Shown piece by piece: positions 1 through 7,256 of a stretch of DNA of 15,564 bases. The notes beneath the pieces were generated by a model. That model searched no databases. It saw only the letters and a list, made by a program, of their open reading frames with translations, and was not told where the DNA came from. The translations under genes were made by a program, and so were the position numbers. Each line of letters begins with the position of its first letter. Positions within the stretch are counted from its first letter, which is position 1. The DNA is taken from NCBI GenBank assembly GCA_045545575.1, contig JAZQBE010000120.1, positions 1 to 15,564 of the forward strand. Direction: 5' to 3'. The stretch is from Shuttleworthia sp045545575 (GTDB lineage Bacteria; Bacillota; Clostridia; Lachnospirales; Lachnospiraceae).

Positions 1-1
1 G

Positions 2-1552
2 CAGCAGTTTCAGGAGAAACTGCAGGAACTGGGGGTAGATGCCGTCATTTCCGGCAATTGCGGGTGCGGCCTGTGCACGACCAAGGAATCCGGATCCGCC
101 ATCGCGGCGGAGTATCTGGGCATCCCTTCCGTAACCGTGGGCGCGCCGGGGTTTATTGCGCAGATTCATTCCACCGGCACCAGCCGCGGAGTTCCGGTGC
201 TCCGGACGGCGGAGTATCCGGGTGCGTTTTCCGCGCATTCAAAGGAAGAACTGGAAGCCAATGCCCGGGATGTGGTCTGGCCGCAGATTGTCGAAGCGCT
301 GACGGCGCCCATTTCCCAGGATGAAATCGTCGCTTACGCCGCCGCGGGAGAGCGCCCGTTTGACGAGATCGTCTATGACGGAACATACGAGGACGTGCAG
401 GAGTTCTGCCTGGTCAATGACTGGACGGACGGCCTTCCTGTGACGCCGGCGACCGATGAGAGGATCCGGAAGTATCTGGCCTTTACACCGTATGCAGCGG
501 AAGAGGAACTGGGCATCTACGCACCGGCGTACCGGCGCTGCCTGGTTTATACCGTTGCGGCGAATGCCGTGATGGCCGGGGTTCCGAAGGAATTCATGCC
601 CATCTGCATCGCGCTGGTGCAGGCTTTTGACCATGGATACTGGCGGCGTCCGCTGCAAAGCACGCACGGATGGACGCCATATGCATGGCTGAACGGTCCG
701 CTGGCCCGCCAGCTGGGCATCGATGCCGGACAGGGCATGATCAGTGAGGAAAACAACAAGGTGCTGGGCCGGTTCATGGATCTGGCCATGAAAAATATCG
801 GCGGGTATTACGTGAAGGAAAACCGGATGGGCACGTTCGGATATCTGACGCCCTGGACCTTTTCGGAAGATGAAGAGGCCTGTCTGCGCGCCGGATGGGA
901 GCCCTATCATACGTCGCTGGGATATGATTTAAACGACAACACCGTGACGGCGGCGTCCGCGCTGGCCTGGGGAAATAACGTCACGCCGGCCACCGACGAC
1001 GCGGAAATGATCATGACGCTGCTGGCCTGGGACATCACGGAAAAGCAGCAGAACGGCTTGGGCAATACGAATCCGCAGGTGCACCGGACGGTGCTGATTA
1101 CGGAAGACGTCGCACGGGATCTTTCGGCGCTGTATCCGAAGAAGACCGATCTGGATGCGGCGCTGGTAAAGACGGCGCGCCGGCCGCTGTACATGCGCGC
1201 GTTTGCCAATTACTGGGCCAATACCGGAAGCCAGCAGTTTAGACGGTACACCTTTGAAGAGTATTACGAAAAGCTGAAAAACGACCCGCAGGAACAGACG
1301 GCGGTCACTCCGGTATCGCCGTGGATGACCGGTCTGACAGACGATTCTGAAATGGAGACCATTGCAGCGATGAATCCGGGTGAAACTGCCTTCCTGGTGA
1401 CGGGAGATCCGGACCGCAACAAATTCATGGTGCTTCCGGGCGGTGATCCTGTGACCATCGAAATACGCCTGCCAGAGGATTGGGATACGCTGGTGGCGCC
1501 CATGGGCTACGAGCCGCTGGAGACCTTTGAGATTGCGTCAGACAGCTGGTGA
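2..1552 (+). CDS. UGSC-like domain protein (Cys form), 5'-truncated
   Basis: The reading frame is open from the window edge, so the true start lies upstream. The first 60 visible residues end an alpha/beta domain like the UGSC family, named for a selenocysteine-Gly-Ser-Cys motif. Here the matching segment reads NCGCGLCTTKESG (nt 56-94). The expected Sec position is an ordinary Cys codon (TGC, 65-67) and the Ser of the motif is Leu. Three Cys sit within six residues, which suggests thiol or metal chemistry. After a linker comes a roughly 380-residue C-terminal domain beginning near EFCLVNDWTDGLPVTP (about nt 400), a signature I associate with longer UGSC proteins. No membrane segment is visible. 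The gene leads the TlpA/CXXC/polyferredoxin run, with 39 nt to the next start. The family call is by motif memory and the reaction is unknown. A redox role is inferred from the neighbours. Confidence 0.7.
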   Translation, partial: QQFQEKLQELGVDAVISGNCGCGLCTTKESGSAIAAEYLGIPSVTVGAPGFIAQIHSTGTSRGVPVLRTAEYPGAFSAHSKEELEANARDVVWPQIVEALTAPISQDEIVAYAAAGERPFDEIVYDGTYEDVQEFCLVNDWTDGLPVTPATDERIRKYLAFTPYAAEEELGIYAPAYRRCLVYTVAANAVMAGVPKEFMPICIALVQAFDHGYWRRPLQSTHGWTPYAWLNGPLARQLGIDAGQGMISEENNKVLGRFMDLAMKNIGGYYVKENRMGTFGYLTPWTFSEDEEACLRAGWEPYHTSLGYDLNDNTVTAASALAWGNNVTPATDDAEMIMTLLAWDITEKQQNGLGNTNPQVHRTVLITEDVARDLSALYPKKTDLDAALVKTARRPLYMRAFANYWANTGSQQFRRYTFEEYYEKLKNDPQEQTAVTPVSPWMTGLTDDSEMETIAAMNPGETAFLVTGDPDRNKFMVLPGGDPVTIEIRLPEDWDTLVAPMGYEPLETFEIASDSW

Positions 1553-1591
1553 AACTTATGAAAAAGCAACCCGGATCTGGAGAATCATGAT

Positions 1592-2356
1592 ATGAATAAG
1601 CAGCGAAAACCACAGAACCGTTTCGTCAGCCGCGATCACGGGATGAAGCCTGCAGCCGTATCGCTTTTATGCCTGATGCTTGCGGCAGCGCTGGCGGGAT
1701 GCGGCGTGTCGCCGGCCGGTTCCGAAGGCCGGAAGGAGATCTCATCGGATCCTTCCGTGCAGGCTATGGCAGAGGAGGCCGGGGCTTCGGAGTACGGATC
1801 TGCAGCAGATGCCGAAACGGCGGATGCTGCCGCGGCGGCAAATGCATCTGCGGAAGCTTCGGAAAACGCGTCCTCACAGGAATATGAGATCACGGAAGGC
1901 ATTTTTTCCACCTTCACTTCCACGGATCTGTACGGAAACGCGGTGGACGAAAGCATCTTAAAAGACAGCACCCTGACCATGATCAACTGCTGGGGCACAT
2001 TCTGCGGCCCGTGCATCCGGGAGATGCCGGACTTAGCGAAGCTGCACGAAGCATATGACGACGGCACGTTTCAGATTGTAGGGATTGTGCTGGATGCGGG
2101 AGATCCCGTGAACGACGTGATGTATGATGACCTGGTTGACGAAGCGGTGCAGATTGCGGAAGCGGCTGGTGCGGTGTATACAAACATTGTTCCCACGTCT
2201 GGTTTTGCCCCCGGCCTTCTGACCGGCATTCAGTACGTGCCAACCACGTTTTTTGTGAACAGCGAGGGCAGCGTGATCGGCGGCGCGTACGTCGGATCCC
2301 GCAGTTATGAGGAATGGGAGAGCATTGTCGATGAGATCCTGGCATTTCTGGAATGA
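1592..2356 (+). CDS. TlpA-type thioredoxin-fold lipoprotein
   Basis: This is a secreted thiol-disulfide oxidoreductase of the TlpA/ResA type, 254 residues long. An N-terminal hydrophobic signal ends in a lipobox (LAGC, lipid-modified Cys37), so the protein should be anchored on the outer face of the membrane. Residues 50-95 form an Ala/Glu/Ser-rich flexible spacer. The thioredoxin domain follows, with the active site WGTFCGPC (Cys138 and Cys141). An extra Cys133 stands just before that Trp. The cis-proline is in YVPTTFF. The chosen ATG has GGAG 9 nt upstream; ATG 1643 (MKPAAVSL) would also leave a complete signal peptide. The 3' end overlaps the start of the next small gene. The likely role is reducing or oxidising a partner outside the membrane, supplied with electrons by the downstream membrane Fe-S protein; that link is inferred from gene order. 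Confidence 0.9.
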   Translation: MNKQRKPQNRFVSRDHGMKPAAVSLLCLMLAAALAGCGVSPAGSEGRKEISSDPSVQAMAEEAGASEYGSAADAETADAAAAANASAEASENASSQEYEITEGIFSTFTSTDLYGNAVDESILKDSTLTMINCWGTFCGPCIREMPDLAKLHEAYDDGTFQIVGIVLDAGDPVNDVMYDDLVDEAVQIAEAAGAVYTNIVPTSGFAPGLLTGIQYVPTTFFVNSEGSVIGGAYVGSRSYEEWESIVDEILAFLE

Positions 2357-2504
2357 TTTCCATCAGAAGCATCCTTTCGCCGTTTCTGTGCTGCTTTTGT
2401 GCATCGGCGCCATACTTTGCGCGGCAGGCATCGCCCGCGGGGAGGTGCAGGTGGTGCTGGCGAAGGCCATCCGCATCTGCATGGAGTGCATTGGCATTGG
2501 ATAA
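2331..2504 (+). CDS. CD1871A-family CXXC microprotein
   Basis: This is a 57-residue membrane microprotein. It has one hydrophobic helix (AVSVLLLCIGAILCAAG) followed by RGEVQVVLAKAIRICMECIG, which carries a C-terminal CMEC pair (nt 2478-2489) and ends in IGIG. This tail matches what I remember of the CD1871A family of Clostridia, which are about 45 residues with one helix and a terminal CxxC followed by IGIG. The ATG at 2331 lies inside the TlpA gene (26 nt overlap, different frame) with GGGAGAG about 10 nt upstream, implying translational coupling. An in-frame ATG at 2307 is less likely. The function is unknown. Its position between a thioredoxin lipoprotein and a membrane polyferredoxin suggests a small thiol electron carrier or an assembly factor. 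Family assignment is fairly sure; the role is inference. Confidence 0.82.
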   Translation: MRSWHFWNDFHQKHPFAVSVLLLCIGAILCAAGIARGEVQVVLAKAIRICMECIGIG

Positions 2505-2584
2505 AGCGGCGTTTAAGAAGTCGGTTTGACGTTGAAGAGTGCCTTGCGGCGCTTCCGGCGCAGTTCATGGAGCGGGCTGTATCG

Positions 2585-3472
2585 ATGAAAAGTGCAACAT
2601 CTCGCCGGCAGACCATCCGCCTGCTGGTGCAGGCAGCGGCGCTGGCCGTCCAGAACGGCTATGTGCGCGGGTTTGCCGAGGGAAAAATCTATATGGGCGC
2701 GTTAAAGCAGCTGTGTGTACCGGGCCTGAACTGCTATTCCTGTCCGGGCGCGGTCGGCTCCTGCCCGATCGGGAGCCTGCAGGCAACGCTGAACAGCCGC
2801 CAGTTTCAGATGGCCTGTTACGTGACGGGGCTGCTGGTGCTGTACGGGACGCTGCTGGGGCGGCTGGTGTGCGGGTTTCTGTGTCCCTTTGGCCTGATTC
2901 AGGACCTGCTGTATAAAATCCCGTTTGTGAAGAAGCTGCGTGCCCTTCCGGGGGAATGGGGTCTTCGGTGGATCCGCTTTGTTCTGCTGACGGTGTTCGT
3001 GATCCTGCTGCCGATGCTCGTTGTCGATTTCACCGGGCTTGGAGAGCCCTGGTTCTGCAAATGGATCTGCCCGGCAGGAACCTTGGAGGGCGGTGTGATT
3101 CTGGTGCTGCTGGACCGCAGTCTGCGCAGCGCCGTGGGCTTCCTGTATGCATGGAAGATGGCCATTCTGGCGGCGGTGGTGCTGCTTTCTCTTGTGGTCA
3201 GCCGGCCGTTCTGCCGGTATCTGTGTCCCCTGGGCGCGGTGTACGGCATCTTCAATCGCTTTGCTCTGTACCGCTATGTGGTGGATCCGGCGAAGTGTAT
3301 TCACTGCAAAGCATGTCAGCGGGCATGTGAGATGAACATCCCGGTATGGGAAAAGCCAAACAGCACAGACTGCATCCGCTGCGGGGCCTGTCTGGACGCC
3401 TGTCCCACGGGAGCCCTTTCTGTAACAGGATTCAAAAGAGAACAGAAGAACGAAGAAGTGCGGACGCCTTGA
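2585..3472 (+). CDS. NapH/CcdA-like 4Fe-4S membrane polyferredoxin
   Basis: This is a 295-residue membrane protein of the 4Fe-4S-binding NapH/MauN type, which passes electrons across or into the membrane. It has an N-terminal Cys-rich patch (CYSCPGAVGSCPIG), several hydrophobic helices each followed by CxxxCP loops (CGFLCPFG, CKWICPAG, CRYLCPLG), and two classical ferredoxin sites at the C-terminus (CIHCKACQRAC and CIRCGACLDACP). The frame stays open upstream to 2399, but that stretch is Arg/His/Gly-rich and unlike the family. ATG 2585 (MKSATSRR) has GGAGCGGG just upstream and gives the usual N-terminus. The gene follows the CXXC microprotein by 80 nt. It is probably the electron source for the TlpA-type lipoprotein; that link is inferred from gene order. 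Its stop codon lies inside the left arm of a terminator-like hairpin. Confidence 0.9.
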   Translation: MKSATSRRQTIRLLVQAAALAVQNGYVRGFAEGKIYMGALKQLCVPGLNCYSCPGAVGSCPIGSLQATLNSRQFQMACYVTGLLVLYGTLLGRLVCGFLCPFGLIQDLLYKIPFVKKLRALPGEWGLRWIRFVLLTVFVILLPMLVVDFTGLGEPWFCKWICPAGTLEGGVILVLLDRSLRSAVGFLYAWKMAILAAVVLLSLVVSRPFCRYLCPLGAVYGIFNRFALYRYVVDPAKCIHCKACQRACEMNIPVWEKPNSTDCIRCGACLDACPTGALSVTGFKREQKNEEVRTP

Positions 3473-3493
3473 AAATCTTGTGTTTTCAAGGCG
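3465..3493 (+). terminator. Hairpin terminator overlapping the polyferredoxin stop
   Basis: A perfect 11-bp stem is formed by CGCCTTGAAAA (3465-3475) and TTTTCAAGGCG (3483-3493), with a 7-nt loop. It begins inside the last codons of the polyferredoxin gene. Only a short TTTC follows, so termination may be weak or leave read-through into thyA. Confidence 0.6.
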
Positions 3494-3506
3494 TTTCGGG
3501 TATCAT
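3478..3506 (+). promoter_or_regulatory. Candidate promoter for the thyA operon
   Basis: The -10 box is TATCAT (3501-3506, 5 of 6 to consensus). Its -35 is TTGTGT (3478-3483, 3 of 6) at 17-nt spacing. The -35 falls in the loop and right arm of the preceding hairpin. A start near 3513 would place a second hairpin at the mRNA 5' end. Weak but correctly placed. Confidence 0.4.
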
Positions 3507-3517
3507 AAAGAGGTTAA

Positions 3518-3534
3518 GGTTTTTCTTAAAAACC
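3518..3534 (+). promoter_or_regulatory. Short 5'-UTR hairpin ahead of thyA
   Basis: GGTTTTT, a CTT loop and AAAAACC form a 7-bp perfect stem, ending 5 nt before the thyA ribosome site (GGAGAAAGGA, 3539-3548). If the predicted promoter is right, the hairpin sits at the extreme 5' end of the transcript, where such stems can protect mRNA. It is AT-rich and could be chance. Confidence 0.35.
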
Positions 3535-3557
3535 CATCGGAGAAAGGACGAAAAGCC

Positions 3558-4421
3558 ATGAGTCTTGCGGATCAGATTTTTGTTGATATGTGCAGGGATA
3601 TCATTCAGAACGGTACCAGCACCGAGGGCGAGAAGGTCCGTCCCCGCTGGGAAGACGGCACGCCGGCCTATACGGTCAAGAAATTCGGTGTGGTCAACCG
3701 CTACGATCTCTCCAAAGAGTTTCCGGCGACGACGCTGCGCCGCACGGCGATCAAAAGCTGCACCAACGAGATGCTCTGGATCTGGCAGAAAAAGTCCAAC
3801 AACATCCACGACTTAAAATCCGGCGTCTGGGACGAGTGGGCCGACGAAACCGGCTCCATCGGCAAGGCCTACGGCTACCAGATCGGGCGCCCGTATCTGC
3901 ATCACATGGAGGACGGCAAGCCGGTGTATCTCGACCAGATCGACGGCGTGATCTACGACTTAAAGCACAATCCCTTTTCCCGCCGGATCATCACCAACAT
4001 GTACGATCTGCAGGATCTGCATGAGATGCATCTGTACCCCTGCGCCTACAGCATGACGTTCAACGTCACGGTGGACAAGGCGGACGGACGGCTGGTGTTA
4101 AACGCGGTGTTAAACCAGCGCTCCCAGGACGTGCTGGCGGCCAACAACTGGAACGTCTGCCAGTACGCCGTTTTAGTGCACATGCTGGCCCAGGTATGTG
4201 ATATGAAGCCCGGCGAGCTGGTCCACATGATCGCCGACGCCCATATCTACGACCGCCACATCCCGCTGATCGAGGAGCTGATCACCCGGGAGCAGCATCC
4301 GGCGCCGGACTTCTGGCTGAACCCGGACATCCATGATTTCTATCAGTTTACGGAAGATGACATCCGGCTCGACAACTATGTCACCGGACCGCAGATCAAA
4401 AACATCCCGATCGCCGTTTAA
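3558..4421 (+). CDS. thyA: Thymidylate synthase
   Basis: This enzyme converts dUMP plus methylene-tetrahydrofolate to dTMP and dihydrofolate in the cytoplasm. The 287-residue protein shows the family landmarks: the N-terminal phosphate-binding region, LWIWQKKSN, GKAYGYQIG, the catalytic Cys162 in LYPCAYSM, NQRSQDVLAANNWNVCQY around residues 187-203 (dUMP-binding Arg and Asn), and the IYDRHI motif. The segment around the catalytic Cys resembles the Bacillus subtilis ThyA/phage-type branch more than the E. coli one (PPCH). The frame extends upstream to 3480, but that passes through a terminator-like hairpin and a promoter. ATG 3558 has AAAGGA 9 nt upstream and starts MSLADQIF at the usual place. 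folA follows after 39 nt and recycles its dihydrofolate product. Confidence 0.96.
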   Translation: MSLADQIFVDMCRDIIQNGTSTEGEKVRPRWEDGTPAYTVKKFGVVNRYDLSKEFPATTLRRTAIKSCTNEMLWIWQKKSNNIHDLKSGVWDEWADETGSIGKAYGYQIGRPYLHHMEDGKPVYLDQIDGVIYDLKHNPFSRRIITNMYDLQDLHEMHLYPCAYSMTFNVTVDKADGRLVLNAVLNQRSQDVLAANNWNVCQYAVLVHMLAQVCDMKPGELVHMIADAHIYDRHIPLIEELITREQHPAPDFWLNPDIHDFYQFTEDDIRLDNYVTGPQIKNIPIAV

Positions 4422-4460
4422 CGGAAGAGGACTGCACAGATTATAAAGAGGAGTGCCTGC

Positions 4461-4967
4461 ATGAAGTGTATTGCCGCCTGCGATGACGAATGGGCCATCG
4501 GAAAAGACAACCGGCTCTTAATCAGCATCCCGGAGGACATGAAGTTTTTCCGCCGGATGACGACCGGTAAGGTTGTCGTCATGGGCCGCCGGACGCTGGA
4601 GAGCTTTCCGCACAAAAAACCGCTGCCCGACCGGGTGAACATCGTTATGACCCGGAATCCCTCCTACCGCGCGGAGGGGGCGGTGGTCGTCCGCACAGAA
4701 GAGGAGCTGAAAGAAGCACTGGCGCCCTACGGGACGGATGACGTCTTCGTGATCGGCGGCGAGAGCATCTACCGTCAGCTGCTTCCCTGGTGTGACACGG
4801 CCTACATCACGCGGATTCATATGACATACGACGCGGACGCATGGTTTCCGGACCTGGAGGCCGATCCGGACTGGGAGATGACGGAAACGTCCGGAGAGCA
4901 GACTTATTTTGACGCAGAGTACGAGTTTACCGTCTGGCAGCGGAAGGGGACATCGGTATGCAGATAA
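4461..4967 (+). CDS. folA: Dihydrofolate reductase
   Basis: This enzyme reduces dihydrofolate to tetrahydrofolate with NADPH, regenerating the cofactor spent by the upstream thymidylate synthase. At 168 residues it has normal length. Visible motifs are EWAIGKDNRL (Met20-loop region), SIPEDMKFF with the proton-donating acidic residue Asp26, VVMGRRTLESF (NADPH binding) and FVIGGESIYRQLL (the GG pair at the cofactor). ATG 4461 is preceded by AGAGGAG. The 3' end overlaps ilvB by 10 nt, so translation of ilvB is probably coupled to it. The thyA-folA pairing is common; its extension into ilvBN is less so. Nothing suggests a plasmid-borne trimethoprim-resistant dfr type, and this looks like the housekeeping enzyme. 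Confidence 0.96.
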   Translation: MKCIAACDDEWAIGKDNRLLISIPEDMKFFRRMTTGKVVVMGRRTLESFPHKKPLPDRVNIVMTRNPSYRAEGAVVVRTEEELKEALAPYGTDDVFVIGGESIYRQLLPWCDTAYITRIHMTYDADAWFPDLEADPDWEMTETSGEQTYFDAEYEFTVWQRKGTSVCR

Positions 4968-6739
4968 CCGGAAAAGAACTGTTTGTGAAAGCACTGGCCG
5001 CGGAAGGCGTGGATACGGTCTTCGCCTATCCGGGCGGCATGATCACGGACGTGATCGACGAACTGTACCGCCAGGACGACATCCGGCTGGTATTGCCCCG
5101 CCATGAGCAGGCGCTGGTGCACGAGGCGGAAGGCTATGCCCGGGCGACGGGACGCTGCGGCGTGTGCCTGGTGACGAGCGGTCCCGGTGCGACGAATACC
5201 ATTACGGGCATTGTGGACGCGCGCTACGACAGCATTCCGCTGGTGATTTTTACGGGCCAGGTGCCCCAGCCCCTGATCGGCAACGACGCCTTTCAGGAGG
5301 TGGACATCGTCGGCATGACCAGAAACGTTGTGAAATACGGCGTGACCGTGCGCGACCGGAAGGATCTCGGACGCATCATCCGCATGGCCTTTCACATCGC
5401 CTCGACGGGGCGTCCCGGGCCGGTGCTGATCGATCTTCCGAAGGACATCCAGCTGGCCATAGGGCCGGACGAGTATCCGTCGGAGGTTGCGATCCGCGGC
5501 TACCGCGTGAACGACTCGGTGCATCTCGGGCAGCTGAAAAAGGCCTTCGGGCTGCTGAAAAACGCAAAGCGGCCGCTGATTTTAGCCGGCGGCGGCGTCG
5601 TCATTTCCGGCGCGCAGAAGGAGCTTGCGGCCTTTGCGGAGACGATGAAGGTGCCGGTCGTCACGACGATCATGGGCAAGGGCGCCATGCCGGCCGACAG
5701 TCCGTATTACGTGGGCAATTCGGGCATGCACGGGCGCTACGCGGCCAACACGGCCGTCGCGCAGTGCGACGTTCTGTTCTCCATCGGCACGCGGTTTAAC
5801 GACCGCATCACCGGGGATCTGAATGAATTCGCGCCCGGCGCGAAGATCGTCCACATCGATATGGACACGGCGTCCATTTCCCGGAACGTGGCGGTGGACG
5901 TGCCCGTGGTCTGCGACGCGAAGCTGGCGCTGACCCATCTGATCGAGTGGGCGGTTCCGCTGCACACCGGCGACTGGATGGAGAAGATCGCGGTCTGGGA
6001 GGCCGAGCATCCGCTGGAGATGACGGAGGACGGCCTGACCCCCCAGAAGATCATGGAGGGCATCAACGACGTCTTTACAGAAGGCGTCGTGACGACGGAC
6101 GTCGGCCAGCACCAGATGTGGGCGACGCAGTACATCCGCTTAAACGGAGAGAAAAAGATGATTACCTCCGGCGGTCTCGGCACGATGGGCTTCGGTTTCC
6201 CCGCGGCCATCGGCGCGAAGATCGGCTGCCCGGACGCGGATGTCATCTGCGTCACCGGGGACGGCGGCATGCAGATGAACATGCAGGAAATGGCCACCTC
6301 TGTGCTGGAGGGCGCGCCGGTGACGGTCTGTATCCTGAACAACGCGAATCTCGGCATGGTGCGCCAGATGCAGCAGATGTTCTACGGGAAGCGCTATGAA
6401 ATCACCAGCTTAAACCGCCGGTTCATACCGGACCGGGATCTGTCCGATGCCCAGCGCGGCGCGCTGGATGCCTCCGGACCGAACGGCGCCTATGAAGAAG
6501 GCGGCCTGTACGAGCCCGATTTCGTCAAATGGGCGGAAAGCTATCACGTCGCGGGACTTCGCGTGACGACAGAGGAGGAAATCCGGCCGGCGCTGTCCCA
6601 GGCCCTCGTGAATCAGCGCAAAGGCCTGACGACGGTCATCGAATTCGTGATTGACGCGGATCTTCTGGTCCTGCCCATGGTCAAGGGCGGGAATCCCATG
6701 AGTGAGATGATTCTGGCGGAACGCAGGGGAGGAAAGTGA
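4958..6739 (+). CDS. ilvB: Acetolactate synthase, large (catalytic) subunit, atypical
   Basis: This ThDP enzyme condenses two pyruvates (or pyruvate and 2-ketobutyrate), the first step to valine, leucine and isoleucine. The 593 residues carry the ThDP-activating Glu50 in LPRHEQALVHEAEGYARATG, TSGPGATNTITG, the FAD/central domain (LAGGGVVISGA), and the ThDP-Mg motif GDGG (Asp435) running to NN (461-462). ilvN follows directly, which supports an anabolic enzyme. Two points are odd. NLGMVRQMQQMF has Met471 (codon 6368-6370) where most such enzymes have Trp (Trp464 of E. coli AHAS II). Roughly 31 extra residues (about 486-518) then precede PDFVKWAE, in the part that caps the active site. The start overlaps folA by 10 nt and is preceded by GGAAGGGG. 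A narrower pyruvate-only enzyme is possible. Confidence 0.94.
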   Translation: MQITGKELFVKALAAEGVDTVFAYPGGMITDVIDELYRQDDIRLVLPRHEQALVHEAEGYARATGRCGVCLVTSGPGATNTITGIVDARYDSIPLVIFTGQVPQPLIGNDAFQEVDIVGMTRNVVKYGVTVRDRKDLGRIIRMAFHIASTGRPGPVLIDLPKDIQLAIGPDEYPSEVAIRGYRVNDSVHLGQLKKAFGLLKNAKRPLILAGGGVVISGAQKELAAFAETMKVPVVTTIMGKGAMPADSPYYVGNSGMHGRYAANTAVAQCDVLFSIGTRFNDRITGDLNEFAPGAKIVHIDMDTASISRNVAVDVPVVCDAKLALTHLIEWAVPLHTGDWMEKIAVWEAEHPLEMTEDGLTPQKIMEGINDVFTEGVVTTDVGQHQMWATQYIRLNGEKKMITSGGLGTMGFGFPAAIGAKIGCPDADVICVTGDGGMQMNMQEMATSVLEGAPVTVCILNNANLGMVRQMQQMFYGKRYEITSLNRRFIPDRDLSDAQRGALDASGPNGAYEEGGLYEPDFVKWAESYHVAGLRVTTEEEIRPALSQALVNQRKGLTTVIEFVIDADLLVLPMVKGGNPMSEMILAERRGGK

Positions 6740-7251
6740 TGTCTGATATGAAAAAGCGATGGATCGCTCTTCTGGTGGAAAACGAGGTCGGCGTCCTCGC
6801 GAAGGTTTCCGGACTGTTTTCCGCAAAATCCTACAACCTCGCGAGCCTGACGGTCGGCACGACCGAGCGGGAAGACGTTTCCCGGATGACCATCAGCGCC
6901 TTCTGCGACGACGTGACGTTCGAACAGATCAAGAAGCAGCTGAATTCCATGGTTGAGGTCATCAAGGTCATGGACCTGACCGACGTGCCGCTGCACATGA
7001 AGGAGATCATGTTCGCCCGCCTCAGCCGGCTGACCGTCGAAGAGAAGACGGAGCTGTTCCAGATCGCGCAGGTGTTCCGCATTGAGATCGACGATATCGG
7101 CGATAATTCGCTGATTCTTGAATGCATGCTTACGGAACGGCGCAACAACGAGCTGATTGTGCTGCTCAAATCCAAGTTCAAAAACCGTGTGGAAATCATC
7201 CGCGGCGGCGCCGTGGCCATTGAATCCATCAGCACGTCCTGCCGGTATTGA
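6739..7251 (+). CDS. ilvN: Acetolactate synthase, small (regulatory) subunit
   Basis: This is the 170-residue ACT-domain partner that activates the large subunit and confers valine feedback inhibition. The N-terminal ACT domain is clear: LLVENEVGVLAKVSGLFS, then SYNLASLTVGTT and SRMTI. Asn15, Gly18 and Asn33 line up with E. coli IlvH Asn11, Gly14 and Asn29, which form the valine site, so feedback control is probably intact. The C-terminal domain (from about residue 85) is normal, and total length is typical. ATG 6739 shares one base with the ilvB stop (TGATG) and has GGGGAGG 6 nt upstream. A GTG at 6736 lies too close to that site. The stop overlaps a possible TTG start of the next gene. Confidence 0.95.
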   Translation: MSDMKKRWIALLVENEVGVLAKVSGLFSAKSYNLASLTVGTTEREDVSRMTISAFCDDVTFEQIKKQLNSMVEVIKVMDLTDVPLHMKEIMFARLSRLTVEEKTELFQIAQVFRIEIDDIGDNSLILECMLTERRNNELIVLLKSKFKNRVEIIRGGAVAIESISTSCRY

Positions 7252-7256
7252 TCAGG

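Noticed and set aside
59..76. Possible selenoprotein (in-frame TGA plus SECIS) in the first gene
   Set aside because: The motif codons are TGC, no in-frame TGA occurs before the natural stop, and no SECIS is needed.
1558..1590. Ten-residue ORF between the UGSC-like and TlpA genes
   Set aside because: It is very short, lacks a convincing ribosome site and resembles no leader peptide.
2399..2584. Longer polyferredoxin start
   Set aside because: The added 62 residues are an out-of-frame reading of the CXXC microprotein gene plus Arg/Gly/His-rich sequence; ATG 2585 fits the family.
3480..3557. Longer thymidylate synthase start
   Set aside because: It would begin in the loop of a terminator-like hairpin and add 26 residues with no family match; ATG 3558 has a clear AAAGGA.
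4422..4957. T-box, riboswitch or attenuator controlling ilvBN
   Set aside because: ilvB starts inside folA with no leader space; no antiterminator-type structure can fit.
5582..6112. Long minus-strand ORF opposite ilvB, and similar ones at 239-910 and 2702-3304
   Set aside because: They are antisense shadows typical of GC-rich coding DNA; translations are Arg/His/Pro-rich, without domains, and conserved motifs lie on the + strand.
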